Of a stretch of DNA of 64,000 nucleotides, positions 21,256-33,780 are shown in pieces; the stretch's first letter is position 1, and every line of letters starts with the position of its first letter. Under the pieces are notes generated by a model. It saw nothing but the letters and a program-made list of their open reading frames with translations. It did no database searches and had not been told where the DNA came from. The stretch comes from Cocos nucifera. Taxonomy: Eukaryota > Streptophyta > Magnoliopsida > Arecales > Arecaceae. The position numbers were made by a program, and so were the translations under genes. The DNA is taken from assembly GCA_006176705.1 (NCBI GenBank), contig QRFJ01000388.1, positions 248,001 through 312,000 on the forward strand. Reading direction: 5' to 3'.

Positions 21256-22840
21256 ATTATTTGACACTTTGTCTGATAATATTAGGATACTTGCAATTTC
21301 ATTCTACTAAACAAATCAAATTATTAATTTTTTAATATTTGAAAGAGTTTTGCTTGGGTATAGTTTTCTTTCCTAGTTGTTTATTTTTTGTCATGAACAA
21401 TATAGATCTCTCTTCCTAACTGAATGGTAACCAAATGTACCTTATAGATATTAGTTAAAATTAACTTTAAAGATTTTTGAAATAGACTAGAATACTGATT
21501 TAAATCAAATTACCAATTAGATGGAAAAAATCACAAGTTCTTCCTATTTTATCCATTCTCTGCCGTCTCCTCCATATTTTGGACACTTTCTAGACTAGTT
21601 TAATTATTTTAGGATACTAATTTAATATATATATATACACACACATATGTATACTATCTTGTAGTCCTAAATAAAAAGAAAAATTCAATGTTAGAGTACT
21701 GAGCTATAATTTGAGAAAAGATCTTGTACGCTGAAGTCTTCAATTTTTTATAGTAAAATTTTTGTATCATCTCTATACATAAATATTGATCAATAAAATT
21801 AATTATATAAATTTTATATATTCTTATTTTTTTCTCCTTTTTCTTCTTATATCATTGTTTCTCTACCTTAAAACTTTTAGCTTTAGTGGCCATGTCAAAA
21901 AGTAGTCTCCACACTTTCCATTTAACAAAGAGGAAAGTAAAGATTAAAAAAAAAAAGGCTAAGCTTCTAGAAGCATAAAAGATAAACAAGGGATGGGTGT
22001 TGCAAGAGAAGACGTCCTTTCATCACATGCAGGAATGCACGGGACATACCTCATGGGCCTCTTCTAAGGCCAAAGAAGAAAAGTAAGCGTCAAAGAAGAA
22101 AAGAAGACTCCATGAACTCTATTTGCAGTGCTTCGCAAATTGGAGAAAAGAGCGTGTGGTTAGGAGAGCAAATCCCCAAAAAAATTTGTTTTGAAGGTGC
22201 AATTCTATAAATATAAGAAACCGAGGGGCGAATTATTGGTATGCCCCCTTGGAAGAAGGATACTCTAGGGCCCGCCACTAGCGGGATGCCGTTGGTGGGG
22301 GTTGGAATTATTACTAGGGTTGATGCGAAAATCAATAATTTATATAAATAAGGGATCGAGAAATAATTAAACTAGAAGAAAAATATGTGTAAATAAATGA
22401 TAGACTAATGATATGGTAAACCAAGGGCAAATTATATCCTCTACTGCATCCACCAATATGATTATACACCACCAATTAAATCATCTCATTCTTTATCGTC
22501 AAGATAAGTATATAATAAATGAGGCATATAGGAAGAAATGAGATGAGTTGATTGGCATGATGAGATAGCACATGGTGCTTGCGGTGTATAATATAATTTT
22601 TTCTTTTCCTCTCGGCCCTCCTCCTCTTCGGATAATATGTTGTAGATAAAAATGAAACTCGGAAGCTTCTTCAGCCTACCTAATCTGTTGAAAAAGTGAA
22701 TGTTAGGTGAGTGTTGGAAAATGACTCTTTCAGTTGGATCTTTCTTCTCAGCACTTGGTTCCCTTTTTTTCTCCGGAGCCAGTGATACTTTTGGTTTTTA
22801 GTAGTAAAGTCTTGTGCAGTGATAAATGTAGTTATATATG

Positions 22841-22842
<2 letters not shown>
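21256..22842. other. AT-rich intergenic DNA
   Basis: No supported gene. Short AT repeats occur at about 21625-21640. An 81-codon frame (22090-22335, -) has no recognisable domain. Confidence 0.4.

Positions 22843-22932
<90 letters not shown>
22843..22932. repeat. (AT)n microsatellite
   Basis: About 45 AT dinucleotides in one uninterrupted run; the Ile-Tyr open frame across it is an artefact. Confidence 0.97.
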
Positions 22933-22936
<4 letters not shown>

Positions 22937-24627
22937 GATTAAATAAAATCTTTTTAAGAGACTTATACGTGGTATGGAGCCATTGCAAAACTATTTTTCC
23001 CATGCAACCAAGTGTTCCTCCAAAACATTTGGAAAACAGTCAATTGTTTAATTTCACAAGAGAGACTAACACACTGAACACATGAGATCACCTAAAACAT
23101 AACCGGGGAAAAAAACAATCGAAGAATATAATATAGAGGATGGAGACGACCAAAGACTTATCAACGGATTCCATGAACCTCTGTCATTTTTGTCATCGCC
23201 TTTCCCTATTCTTTGCACGTATCATCTACTTTTGTTTTATATAATTCCTGGAACAACTTCCGAAGTATAAAATATGTAGAAACTTAAGATGATTGCCAAA
23301 TAGATTTTGTTGATTGGATGGTACTACTACCACCTTTTCACTAATTTCAGTTCTAAGTTGCACATGATGACTTAATAATCACTGTATTCCTTTCTTTTTG
23401 GTAGTTACCACTTAAGCGCATTCAACCTTCAAGTATCACTCACAGATGTGAATATATATTATCATATCCAAGCACGACAATTTGCATTGAAAACCCATCA
23501 CAAAACAACAATGTATCAGACGATACAATCGATCATACGATTTCTTCTTTGTATTACATGGTGGAAGAAACCAACAACCATAGTGGGAAGATATATATTG
23601 TTGAAACATCTAAGAGTCACAAATAAAATATGTCTGAGGGACTGAATACCTTCTCCTCGAAGGGCATATGTAGAGGCCATCATCAAGAGAAGATTGAATA
23701 CAATAATCTTGCCAGGCAAAAAGAACAGTGGATTGGATTTGGCTTCTTATATTATATTGTGTTTAGGGTAGGGAACCTAGCTAGCTATTATATATGTGGC
23801 TCCACACCTTTATTAATTTGGTTTTTTTTTAGATAGAACGACTTTTCTTATCGTTAATTACAGTATACACAATTGTTATATTTTAGGGTGAAGAAACCAA
23901 GCTATTATTATGATCCGAAAAAAGATTTACATGGATGAAGGTTCTCCTCGTCTGGATGTGTCCCTCACCTTTCTTCTTTTGAAATTGATTCATGAATCAT
24001 GAATATAACCTCCTTTCTCGTTATCTTCCTCACCGTTCGTTATTGAGAAGGGCTACCTACCCTCCCCACTATTCGGCTTATCCTCCTCTCACCTCCTATC
24101 CACAAACCGCATGTATTAAATGAGATGGGGCCAGGACACACCACTAGGACACAATACGACCAAACTAAGCCCCTAAAGATGTCAAAAAAGAGCAAACATC
24201 TATGGTCTTCCCAATTTTTACATTTTCGCCATGCTTATCAGTGCTATACCTGCCAGGTAAAGCAATCATACAGAAAAATAACAAAAGAAGAAGAAGAAGA
24301 AGAAGAAGAAGAAGAAGATAATATAGGTAGCTGTAAGGATTACCTAAAAAGAAATATAAGAATTAAGAGCTGATGATGCCTATACTGAAGCTATCAATTG
24401 AAATAACAAACACGCACGAACGAAAGAGAATCCATGCAATTGTTATGAATAATCAGAGACATGCAGTATTATATATCGATAACCATACAGAATAGAAAAG
24501 AACATAGATAGGCTCTAAAGATGCAAGCTCTAAATTTTTCCTCCCTTCTCTCTCCTTACCCTCTAAAATTCCAAAGTCTAAAACACTCCTTCCCATATTA
24601 ATTCATCTCAAGGCTTCTATAACCTAG
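22933..24627. other. Downstream intergenic region and 3' UTR of the MYB gene
   Basis: No other gene is supported. Short frames of 65-82 codons are unremarkable. A (GAA)n run lies at 24286-24318. The last few hundred bases before 24628 are presumably the 3' UTR of the minus-strand MYB gene. Confidence 0.4.
24286..24318. repeat. (GAA)n microsatellite
   Basis: Eleven consecutive GAA units in plus-strand view. Confidence 0.95.
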
Positions 24628-25450
24628 CTAGTAGTATTCAGTGCTGAGGCCTAGAAAGCGGTCACACCTGCACTCCTCGCTCTTCTGCAACCCCAAGCTG
24701 CAGCTGAAACAAAGGTTCCCCTTCCTCTTTACAGGCTCCACTACTGGTTCTTGTTGGAAGGGAGGGGCTATACAAAGCTCTAAATTAAGGTCTGGACACT
24801 TTAGCCGCTGCTGCTGCTGCCATGCCGACGACTCCTCGCTGCTACTCCTCTCCTCCTTATGCCCCAACACATCACTACTCTTCTCCTCTCTCCTCCCGAA
24901 CGAGATGGTGGTTGTATTGGAGGCACGCTCGTTGATCGGCCGGTGGGTTGTAGGGTCCAGTCCTCTACCCAACAGCTTCCTTCTTATGTGTGTATTCCAG
25001 TAGTTCTTTATCTCGTTGTCCGTCCTCCCTGGCAGCCTCGCAGCTATCAAAGACCATCTGCATCAATTCACAAGGTTATGAGATTATTAATTTTTAACGT
25101 GGTATATATATATATATCAAAATACTTGTACATAATAATATCAAAGATAAAAGTTAGCTAGCTGTAAGAATTATTATAATGACCTACTTGTTACCGAGGA
25201 GGCTATGGAGCTTGATGATGAGCTCGTCCTCCTCCTCGGTGAAGTTGCCACGCTTGAGGTCAGGACGGAGGTAGTTGATCCACCGGAGGCGGCAGCTCTT
25301 GCCGCAGCGGAGGAGGCCGGCAGCCTTGGGGAGTGAGCGCCAGCGGCCCTCACCATGGACTCGGATGTGGGCGATGAGCCGCTCATCCTCCTCCTTAGTC
25401 CATGCCCCCTTGTTGGTATGGGCTTTCTCGCAGCATGGAGACCTCCCCAT
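24628..25450 (-). CDS. MYB4: R2R3-MYB repressor, subgroup 4 (MYB4/MYB308 type)
   Basis: Nuclear transcription factor of the subgroup that represses phenylpropanoid, lignin and flavonoid genes. Exon 1 is 25188-25450 (ATG at 25450, MGRSPCCEKAHTNKG) and exon 2 is 24628-25057; the intron has a GTAGGT donor and a GATGCAG acceptor and splits an AAA Lys codon. The product is 230 aa. R2 and R3 (about residues 14-115) have the regular Trp spacing, with Ile as the first R3 position (NFTEEEDELI), and include the bHLH-interaction motif ELIIKLHSLL..KW..I..R. After the repeats come the C1-like LLGRGLDPTTHRP, the EAR-type C2 motif LNLELCIAPP (LxLxL repression motif) and the Cys motif CFSCSLGLQKSEECRC near the C terminus. 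These C-terminal motifs separate it from activator MYBs. Length is slightly under the usual 230-280 aa. Orthology to one particular MYB4, 7, 32 or 308 gene is not resolved. Confidence 0.93.
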
Positions 25451-25558
25451 GATTCTTTTGTGCTTGTTAATTATTTCCCAACCTTCTTCCTTTCTATCCC
25501 TATCTCTTCCCACTCCCCGTGTGCACTCCAAGCTCCTTCTTGGAAGGGGAATTGAGGA

Positions 25559-25564
25559 TTTATA
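25559..25564 (-). promoter_or_regulatory. Putative TATA box of the MYB gene
   Basis: On the minus strand the sequence reads CGCCTATAAATCC, with TATAAA at 25564-25559, about 110 bp upstream of the start codon. This is a plausible distance for a leader of about 80 nt. Confidence 0.55.
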
Positions 25565-25743
25565 GGCGTTTGACTCCGGCCAAAAGAGCCGAAAGTGGTG
25601 GTCGTTTGTGAGGGAGGCCTTCCAGACGCAAGTTGGTGAGAAAAGGTCGCAAGGTGAGTGGCTGCAGGTAGGCCTCCTTCTCCCTTGTCATGTCAGGAAT
25701 AGTGTAACAAGGCACAACCATATCGGTGGTGCCTACACCCACG

Positions 25744-25750
25744 GGTAGGT
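25744..25750 (-). promoter_or_regulatory. AC element (ACCTACC), putative MYB-binding site
   Basis: An exact AC-I-type motif ACCTACC on the minus strand, about 295 bp upstream of the MYB start codon, with a near copy (GCCTACC) at about 25666-25672. R2R3-MYBs bind AC elements, so feedback or cross-regulation is possible. A 7-bp motif alone is weak evidence. Confidence 0.4.
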
Positions 25751-25799
25751 GTAAAGTGAGATTGTAAACAGTGGACATGATAAGGCTTCATTAATTTCG

Positions 25800-26738
25800 A
25801 CCCACTCTTTGTTGTTCTTCACTCACTGTAATTATATATACTTCTTATATTTTTAATGTTTATTTGAGAAAAGTAAAAATTATGGTCCAGGCTGCACTCC
25901 TCCATCCCTCCTCCAAATGGATGGCCTGAGCTGATGGCACTGTTATCCTGAGCATTTAAAGCAATTAATTTTTGTATCAATTTTTACATGATCGTTGGCT
26001 TTGGCCCCCAACCCGTTCCCACACAAAAGTAAAAAGCAAAAAGAATTGCTGGCTTGGCAACTGCCAGTCGGCTAAATAATCCTTCAATGCCAAGTTTATA
26101 TTTATTGGATCGAAAGTGTGTGATCGCAAGTGAAACGAGTCATAAATGAGTATAATTCTCGAATTGAACAAAAAAAAATTATTTTTTAATAAATAAGATA
26201 GACAATGCTTGTCTATAGATCATTGAGTTCATAAATTAATACAAATCTCTTATATTAGCATCAAGAGGTTTTATTGAACTCGATCAACTAGCATCTTTAA
26301 ATTTTTATTTTTTAGCTATATATTTATAATTTTTGTTGATAGGTTTCATCCTTTGGGAATAAGATGGGTGTGGTTAAAAGCTTACACAGCAAGAAAATTT
26401 GAGTTATCAGGATAAAAAAAAGCTTGCATTTTAGTTATACAATGTATATCGTACATGGAGGTACCGAAGGTTAAATAATTTAGGATGTTAAATTATAAAA
26501 TAGATAAAATATAAAATTGAATTGGGACCGTAAGGTTAGGGATGATGGGCCAACTTTTAAAATAGAGATAAGAGATAAGAGGTGATACCGTTCGAGAAAG
26601 TGGTCCAAAGCTAGAGTAAGTGTTTGGAATAAAAAAGAAGAAATATCTTAAACCATAAGGCTCTTTGGGAGACTGTCATGATTGTGACTCTATAATGACC
26701 CATGGTGTGATGTGCTAGATATTTAAATGTATGCCTCT
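25800..26738. other. Upstream region of the MYB gene, intergenic
   Basis: No gene is supported. It probably contains distal promoter sequence of the minus-strand MYB gene. Confidence 0.35.
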
Positions 26739-27551
26739 AAGAACTCATTTGATGAAGAATTTTTTTTTTACAAAATTATTTTTTCAGAATAAAATTTTGG
26801 TATGTTTGGTTGACCATAGCAAACTAACTTATTGAATGATAGCTTATGTTTGGTTGAGCATTCATTTTTTTAGAAAGACTATGTAGAATACTCATTATAT
26901 CCTTAACAGGTATAAAACCATACATTTTTGCTCCTAAATTTTATATAAATAATAATATTATATTTATATTAATATAAAAATAATATTAATATATTATAAT
27001 ATAATATTTGATTATAATAATTTATTATATTAATATAGTACTAATATATATTATATTATATTAATATAATTTTAATATTTTAATATAATAAACTTATTAC
27101 TATCTTAAAATTATAATATGATATCAATATAAATATTGATATATTAATAAAAATATTATATTAGTATAAATATTAAAATATAATAAATATTATAATATTA
27201 ATATTATTTTTATATAAAAATTAGGATAATTATTAATATAATATTATATTATTTTTATTTAATATTTCATCCTAGTTATCCATGATATTTTACAAAATCT
27301 TAGCCATAAATTTTAAAAGAATATTTTGAAAAAAAAAAAGTGCCACCACTTTCCATGCCATGAAAAGTGCCAAAATCTATTTTCTCCATAGATTTTCACT
27401 TTTCATGAAATGTAGGAAGTGACTTTTCATGAAAAGAGCTTTTTTCATTATCTCTTCTCTTAAAACTTCAATCAAACAAGAGACTTTCTCTTTACTTTCC
27501 AAGAACCATCTCTTCCCCTCTTTGCTTTCTATGAACCAAATAAGTCCTAAA
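26739..27551. mobile_element. Non-autonomous DNA transposon / MITE-like element
   Basis: The segment starts AAGAACTCATTTGATGAA and ends ATGAACCAAATAAGTCCTA; the reversed end reads TAGGACTTATTTGGTTCAT, giving imperfect terminal inverted repeats of about 18 bp. Further inside, GTTTGGTTGA and the reverse complement of TCAATCAAAC also pair. The centre (26940-27250) is almost pure A/T with TTATATTAATA-type repeats. No coding content. The target duplication is unresolved. Confidence 0.5.
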
Positions 27552-30149
27552 GCTTTTGTTACTATCTCGAGTCTACTTTAGGCTTTTGTCCATTCACCTC
27601 AAAAGTTTTGAGTGAATTAATTAGCTCGATACCCAAATCGGTTAAACTTGACCTAGATCCAAACTCCGAATCTCTAATTTGAACTTGGCATGGAAGCCTA
27701 AATGCATGTTTTTACTTTTGAGTCAAGATAAATCAATGTGATTAAACTTAGCAAATCCATAATTTGCACAAAATATGTAAGTCTTGCTAGCTTGTAAAAC
27801 TTGGACCCAACTCAGATGTAACCACAGCTGAAATCTTTGTGTAAACAGGTAATTAAGTTTTGAGATTCTATCTTAAACCACTCAGGTAGTATTTTGACTC
27901 GCAAACTACCATGTATTCTCAGCATCAGTCTTTGCAACACTAATATTCTTCACATTTGAGGTCAGAAATCTACGTTAATAGGTAAATGTTCATGTATAAG
28001 ATAGAGGTGGATTAGGTCTATAGAAATCTTTGATCTTCTAATGGAGTGTATGATGTAATTATAATCTCAAGATGTTTGACTTGTCTAGACATGCCAATGG
28101 AATCGATCTACCCTGGATTTTACATCTCAAGGTGAGAAATTTGACTAATGTTCTGTTGGCTGATTAAGTAGTCGAAAAATGTGTTTTAGATCTCCTCTAC
28201 TTCAATACAAATAAGATGGGTCTATAATGTACAAATGTATGGTAGGGAAGGGTAGCTAGGGAATTGCTCTAGTTCTGATAATGGCTTTGGGCCAACATCG
28301 ATCCACAGGCATGGTAGGTGTTTATGTTTAAGAGGTAAAACAAATCTGTTGGACAAATTGATCATCCAATGGAGTGTTAGATGCAGATCATAGGTTTTGG
28401 ATGTTTAAGATATCTACATGTAACTCACATATTTATGGAGAGAAAATACATGGTTGATGTTGGGCATGCATGTGTTGATTAGGTTTTATATAAAGTGAAA
28501 ACTGAAATTTCACTTCTTACCTGTAAATAGAAAATTTTAAAATTTGTGCTTGCCCATCATGTCCTATGACAATAAACTAAAAACCCATCAGTTTAGTACG
28601 AAGAATTGGATGTATGTGCTGCATGTGGACCTGAAATTGAAATCAAGTAGTTTAAACACATACAAGAGCTCCTCTCCTTCTTTGCGAGAATGAGTACAAG
28701 GGAAGGCGAAAAGGAGGGTAAAGGAATATGGTGTGGTTGAGGTATCGTCCTTGGCTTACCTTCCACTTTTTCTCACATGCTTGTGGTGCAGTCTTGGTTG
28801 CTAGCAAGTGGGGGTTAGGGGAGGCCATCTTGTTGTTTTCTCTTTCCGCAAGGGGACAACATTCCCCACCACACATGGCCTCCTAGTTATCTACCACCAC
28901 TCTCCCAACCTACCTTTTGCTCCCCATCCCACAAGTGACTCCAAATAATCCCAAATTCCCATGGTTCGCCTCTGCCAAAGGAGCCAAATCCAGCCTGACC
29001 TCATGTCTTAACTTCCTATTCCCATCAATATAAAGAAAAAGGAAAACAAGTTCTTTACTCCAAAGAGGCCCTCAATCATCTGGGTCTGTGTTGCATTGGA
29101 ATCAATTAAAGCAAGTTCTAGATAATGTGGTGAATGGGGAAAATATTAGCAAACCGCTTGCTGAAAGCTTGGGAGTACATCAGAGTGTTCAAAGCCCACA
29201 GGCAAGGGCTCCACGCGTTCATCCCTTCACTTCAGTCAAGTCTACGTAGGACTCACCGGTCGTCAAAGACTTTGACAAAGTGTGCAAATCTGGTGCTTTC
29301 TCTGGACTCGTCACTTTTTCTTTTGAGTAAATCCGGACCATATTACTTGAGTAAAAACAGCAAATTGACCCGTCTAATTGAGGCTCGGACAAAGTCATCT
29401 TCTACTTTCCAGGTCAAATTCCAAATTGATCTTAATCATTCATTTTTCTGACGTAGACTCCACCCATAAGTCCTAAAGAGTCAGATTGGGCCGGCCGGGA
29501 CTCCTCAGGGTCATGTATTGACCCGACCCATGTGCGACGCAAGTAATTAAGATACAAGACGTATTAACCATGGCAGAGGCGTAGAAACTTATTAATATTT
29601 CCACCCTTTAAATCATGATCTACCGTACTATCTCATTCCGTGATTTATTTTACTATATTTGATACCGACACTTGGTATGCTGTCCGTACCAACATTTGGT
29701 ACCAACACATGTAGAGATTTTATTTTATGGGACTCATTTTACCATATTCGATATACTGTCCGTACCAACACTCGGTGCAAATTTTATTTTATAGGATCAA
29801 TATAATAAAAAAAATGAAAAAGCTACGAAAATAATAATAATAAAATAAAATATTATTTTTTAATATAATAATAAAATATATAAAATAATAATAATATATA
29901 ATATTTTAAATATTTTTTATAATAAAATATTATAAAGAAGCATCATAGTAAAATTCTAGATGTTGTTAAATATTAAAATTATAATAATTAATTAAAAATT
30001 ATTCTAATCATATATATTTAATATGAGTAGAAAAATATTAAAAAATTAAAAAATATTACTAAAGAAAAAGCTAAAACAAATATATTTAATTCAGATTGAG
30101 AAGAGAAATAAGAAGAATATATAGTTTTCTATTGCATTTAGATTAGTTA
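27552..30149. other. Intergenic DNA, AT-rich towards the right
   Basis: No recognisable gene. The 105-codon frame at 29134-29451 (+) has no domain I recognise. About 29650-29800 holds two diverged direct copies of a segment of about 80 bp with CTGTCCGTACCAACA. AT-rich (AATAATA) sequence fills 29800-30100. Confidence 0.35.
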
Positions 30150-30615
30150 TAATATAAAAAATAAATTAATGTGGGGTTTAAATATAAATGATGGATAGAT
30201 GGGGATCATGGATTAGGATGAAGTATTAAAAGATAAATAGAAAAATAATGAATAAAAAAAAAGAAAGAATAAGAGAGAAGGAAAGAGGTCAAAGTGGCAT
30301 GGAGAAGAAGAAAGATAGAATATGTGAGTCATTAAAGAGAGATAATATATGTCATAATTATTTTTTTATTTTTGAATGAGATCCTTCTAAGATACAAGAA
30401 ATAAATTAATGTGAGGTTTAAATTTAAGAGATGAACGAATAGGATTGGGATGGGATATTAAAAAATAAGTAAAAAAATAATTAATAAAGAAAGAGAAAGA
30501 AGGAGAGAGTGAGGGAGAGAGGTCAAAGTGGTGTGAGAGAAAAAGAGAGGAAGAGAGAGAGAGAGGCACATGTTAGTTATTAAAGAAAAAGAATATAGGT
30601 TATATTTACTTTTTT
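30150..30615. repeat. Diverged tandem duplication, 2 x about 220-245 bp
   Basis: Unit 1 (about 30150-30370) and unit 2 (about 30393-30615) share AATAAATTAATGTG(A/G)GG, a purine-rich run with GAGGTCAAAGTGG and a closing GT(C/T)ATTAAAGA. They differ at many positions, so the duplication is old. Confidence 0.7.
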
Positions 30616-30677
30616 TATGTTGTTTTTTTTATTCTTTACTTCTTTAAAATTTTATATGTGGTCAATTCATAAAATTA

Positions 30678-30712
30678 GTGCGATCAATTTTGACTTTTTC
30701 TACTAGTGTATA
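30678..30712 (-). mobile_element. Possible right terminus of a CACTA element
   Basis: The stretch ends TTTTTCTACTAGTG; read on the minus strand it opens CACTAGTAGAAAAAGTC, a CACTA-type terminus. The tandem duplication to the left would then be subterminal. No left partner was found, so this is tentative. Confidence 0.35.
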
Positions 30713-30806
30713 TATACACACACATACACTACTTGGTATGCTATTTCATACCATACCGAACATGGATAAATATTGTAATAGGATAATATTGGTACGGGTT
30801 CGGTAC

Positions 30807-32002
30807 TATTGAGGACAAATTTCGCTCCCATCGAAGTCTAGTCTGATGCTTAGCCTAATGCGACTGGTGGTCATGGAAGAGCTTCGATTGAAAATTTTTC
30901 CTCCAGCAGCCGAACCCCAACCGAACTTCTTTAGCAGCCGAACTCCTCCAGCAGTCGAACTCCGATTGAACTCCTTCAGCAGTCGAACTCATCCAGCGGC
31001 CGAACCCCTCCCGGACTTCTTCTAGCAGCCGAACTCTAGCTGAACTCCTTCAAGCACCCGGACTCCCTCCAGCGGTCGAACTCCTTCCAAACCCCTTCGT
31101 CAGTCGAATTTCTACAAGAGCCAAACTCCTTCTGGATCTTTTCTTCAGTCGGATTTCTTCAGGAGCCGAACTCCTTTCGGACATCTCATTCAGTCGAATT
31201 TCTATAAGAACCGAACTCCTTCCGGACGTCTCCTTCAGTCGAATTTCTTTAGGAGTCAAATTTTTTTCGAACCTCTCCTTCAGTCGGATTTCTACAGGAG
31301 TCGAACTCCTTTTGGACGTCTCCTTCAGTCAGATTCCTTCAGGAGCCGAACTCATTCCGAACTTCTCCTTCAGTCGGATTTCTATAGGAGTCAAATTTCT
31401 TCCGGACGTCTCCTTCAGTCGGATTCCTCCAGGAGCCAAACTCCTTCCAGACTTCTCCTTCAGCCAAACTTCATTTGGATTCCTCCAGTGGATTACTTTC
31501 AGATTTCAAGTAGTATTCCTTCCAGATAATCCCCTCTAGCCGTATTTTCTTTAGGAGTCCGAACTCTTCTGAAATTGATATATGTCAAAGTTCTTCACCA
31601 ACCAACGCCTGCTTCCTCCAGACTTCGACTATTAAATCTCAACGAACAGGCGATCCCACTACCAGACGGTTATGATTGTCATTTATCAGGACAGTTATGA
31701 CTATCATTTATTAGTTTGCTATATACGACTCCACCATCGGATAGTTACGATAGGCTTTGTCTATAAAAAGGAGCCATCCAGATATGTTTTTTTAAGCTCT
31801 CTTCTTCTTTCCAAAACTCTGCTGAATTCTTGTCTGAGCACTCTATTTCTATTGATTAGAAGAACTAACTTGATCGTCGAAGGGTTCTGTCGGAGCCACC
31901 ACCATCAATTTCGGATGGAACTTTGTTTTACAAGTCACCGACGGCGATCTCTTCTTTTTCAACTCTAACTCAATCCGATGTCAACCAAATTCTACGCCAA
32001 TA
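30807..32002 (+). mobile_element. Solo LTR of the Tat-type Gypsy family
   Basis: A 1196-bp LTR homologous to those of the full element that follows, in the same orientation but with no internal region. It is flanked by GGTAC (30802-30806) and GATAC (32003-32007), a 5-bp target duplication with one change. Ends are TATTGAGG and CGCCAATA, degraded from TG...CA. Positions 31090-31490 form an array of about nine units of about 45 bp carrying CTCCTTCAGTCGGATT and GAGCCGAACTCC. A TATA box (TATAAAAA, 31762-31769) is kept. The open frames inside are translations of the array and not genes. Confidence 0.85.
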
Positions 32003-32302
32003 GATACCAAAATGACGAATCTTGCTTTAAATGCTTGTAATCCTTGCCGCCCCCATTTAAATTAATAATAGGAATCATGTTAGTGGAAAATAGACCTTAA
32101 CTATTTGAGTGTGGATGATAAAAATATATTGATTCATGAAATCTGAAGGTTAAACATCTCATAGAATGAAAAAGTCAAGTGTACTTTATTGGCTTTCTAG
32201 TTATTCAATGTAAATGAAGTTTGATGGTAAGATATGTTGACAATTGGTATTGCCATGTATTGCGACAAAAAGATTGCCAATCATGTGCACATGCGACAAC
32301 TT

Positions 32303-32426
32303 TTGGCGAGATTTTAAAGCATACCTATGATGTTCTGCTCTCTGCTTGAGTGAAAAATCACATCTTGGCGAGATTTTAAAGCATACCTATGATGTTCAGC
32401 TCTATGCTTGAGTGAAAAATCACATC
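32303..32426. repeat. 62-bp tandem duplication
   Basis: Two nearly identical units (32303-32364 and 32365-32426) containing GGCGAGATTTTAAAGC and GCTTGAGTGAAAAATC. They differ at about two positions and are therefore fairly recent. They lie just left of the Gypsy insertion site. Confidence 0.9.
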
Positions 32427-32495
32427 TTGCTCCTTTAGGTTGAAGATTCTCTCTACCTAATCCCTTATTGACTGTTAGGAATTGAGCATGGTTAC

Positions 32496-33670
32496 TGTTG
32501 GGAATAAATCCCGCTCCCATCGAAGTCAAGCCTGATGCTTAGCCTAACATAATCGGTAATCACGGAAGAGCTTTAATTGAAAATTCTTCCTCCAGCGGCC
32601 GAGTCCCATCTGATCTCCTCCAGTGGCCAAACTCATTCAGTAGCCAAACTCCTCCAGCGGTCGAATTCATTCAGTAGCCGAACTCCTTAGCGATCGATCC
32701 CTAGTCGAACTCTCCAGTGGCCGAACTCCTTCTAGATCTCTCCTTCAGTCAGGTTCCTCCAAAAGCCAAACTTCTTTCGAATCTCTCCTTCAGTCAAGTT
32801 TCTCCAGGAGCCAAACTTTCTTCGAACTCCTTCTTCAATCGGATACTTCTAAGAGCCGAACTCCTTTCGAACTTCTCCTTCAGTCAAATTTCTACAGAAG
32901 CCGAACTCCTTTCGGATCTCTCCTTCAGTCAAGTTTTGTCAAAAATCGAACTCCTTCCGAATCTCTCCTTCGGTCGGTTAAATTCAAGAGCTGAACTCCT
33001 TCTGAATCCCATCAGGAGCTGAACTCCTTTCGGACTTCTCCTCCGATCGAACTTCTCCACCAATCGGACTCCTCCTAGACTTCTCCATCAGTCGAACTCT
33101 ATCCGGATTTCTCTAGTGGATTTCTTTCAGATTTTAACTAGCATTCCTTCTGAATGATCCCCTCTAGCCGTGTTTTTTTTAAGAGTCCGAACTCTCCTGA
33201 AATTGATGTATGTCAAAGCTCTTCACCAACCAACGCCTGCTTCTTCCAATCTTCGACTATTAAATCTCAACGAACGGTCACTTCGTGGCAACGAACATCA
33301 CTCTTCGTAATAAACTCCACATGGCTCCGAACGACCCACTATCGAACGACCACATTACAATAATGATCATAACAAACTCCATGTGGTCTTGAGCAGCCCA
33401 CTATCGAACGATTATGATAAGCTCTATCTATAAAAAGGTATCCTCTAGATATGTTTTCTCTAAACTCTCTTCTTCTTTCTGAAACTCTGCTGAATTCTTG
33501 TCTGAGCACTCCATTTCTGTTGGCCAGAAGAGCTGACTTGATCATTGGAGGATCCTACTAGAGCTACCACCACCAACTTCGGATGGAACTTTACTTTATA
33601 TATCACCAACGGTGACCTCTTTTTTCTTGACTCTAGCTCGATCCAGCGTCAACCAGATTCTACACCAATA
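32496..33670 (+). repeat. 5' LTR of the Gypsy element
   Basis: 1175 bp, starting TGTTGGGAATAAATCCC and ending CACCAATA (TA instead of CA). Positions 32740-33060 are an array of about seven units of about 45 bp (CTCCTTCAGTCAGGTT with GAGCCGAACTCCTTTCG). A TATA box lies at 33429-33436. The 3' copy is 45 bp shorter, mainly through array differences. Confidence 0.95.
33429..33436 (+). promoter_or_regulatory. TATA box in the 5' LTR
   Basis: CTATCTATAAAAAGG; the TATAAAAA core is conserved at the matching place in the 3' LTR (41111-41118), the solo LTR (31762-31769) and both LTRs of the minus-strand element (51412-51421, 55526-55535). It marks the likely U3/R promoter of the family. Confidence 0.75.
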
Positions 33671-33780
33671 GAATTGAAGCTAGAGGAATGGCTCTCTATT
33701 TCTGAGGTTTCCTTGTTCTAAAAGGAATACTCGACAGCGATCTCTCCTCTTCCTCTTTAGAGTTCTTTCTCGAGAAAGAA

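Noticed and set aside
29134..29451. 105-codon open frame
   Set aside because: No domain recognised and no coding context; chance open frame is the simpler reading.
31312..31539. Repeating SFSQIPSGAELIPN-type open frame (also 32717-33022 and 40459-40704)
   Set aside because: Translation of the 45-bp LTR array; present in non-coding LTRs and not a repeat protein.
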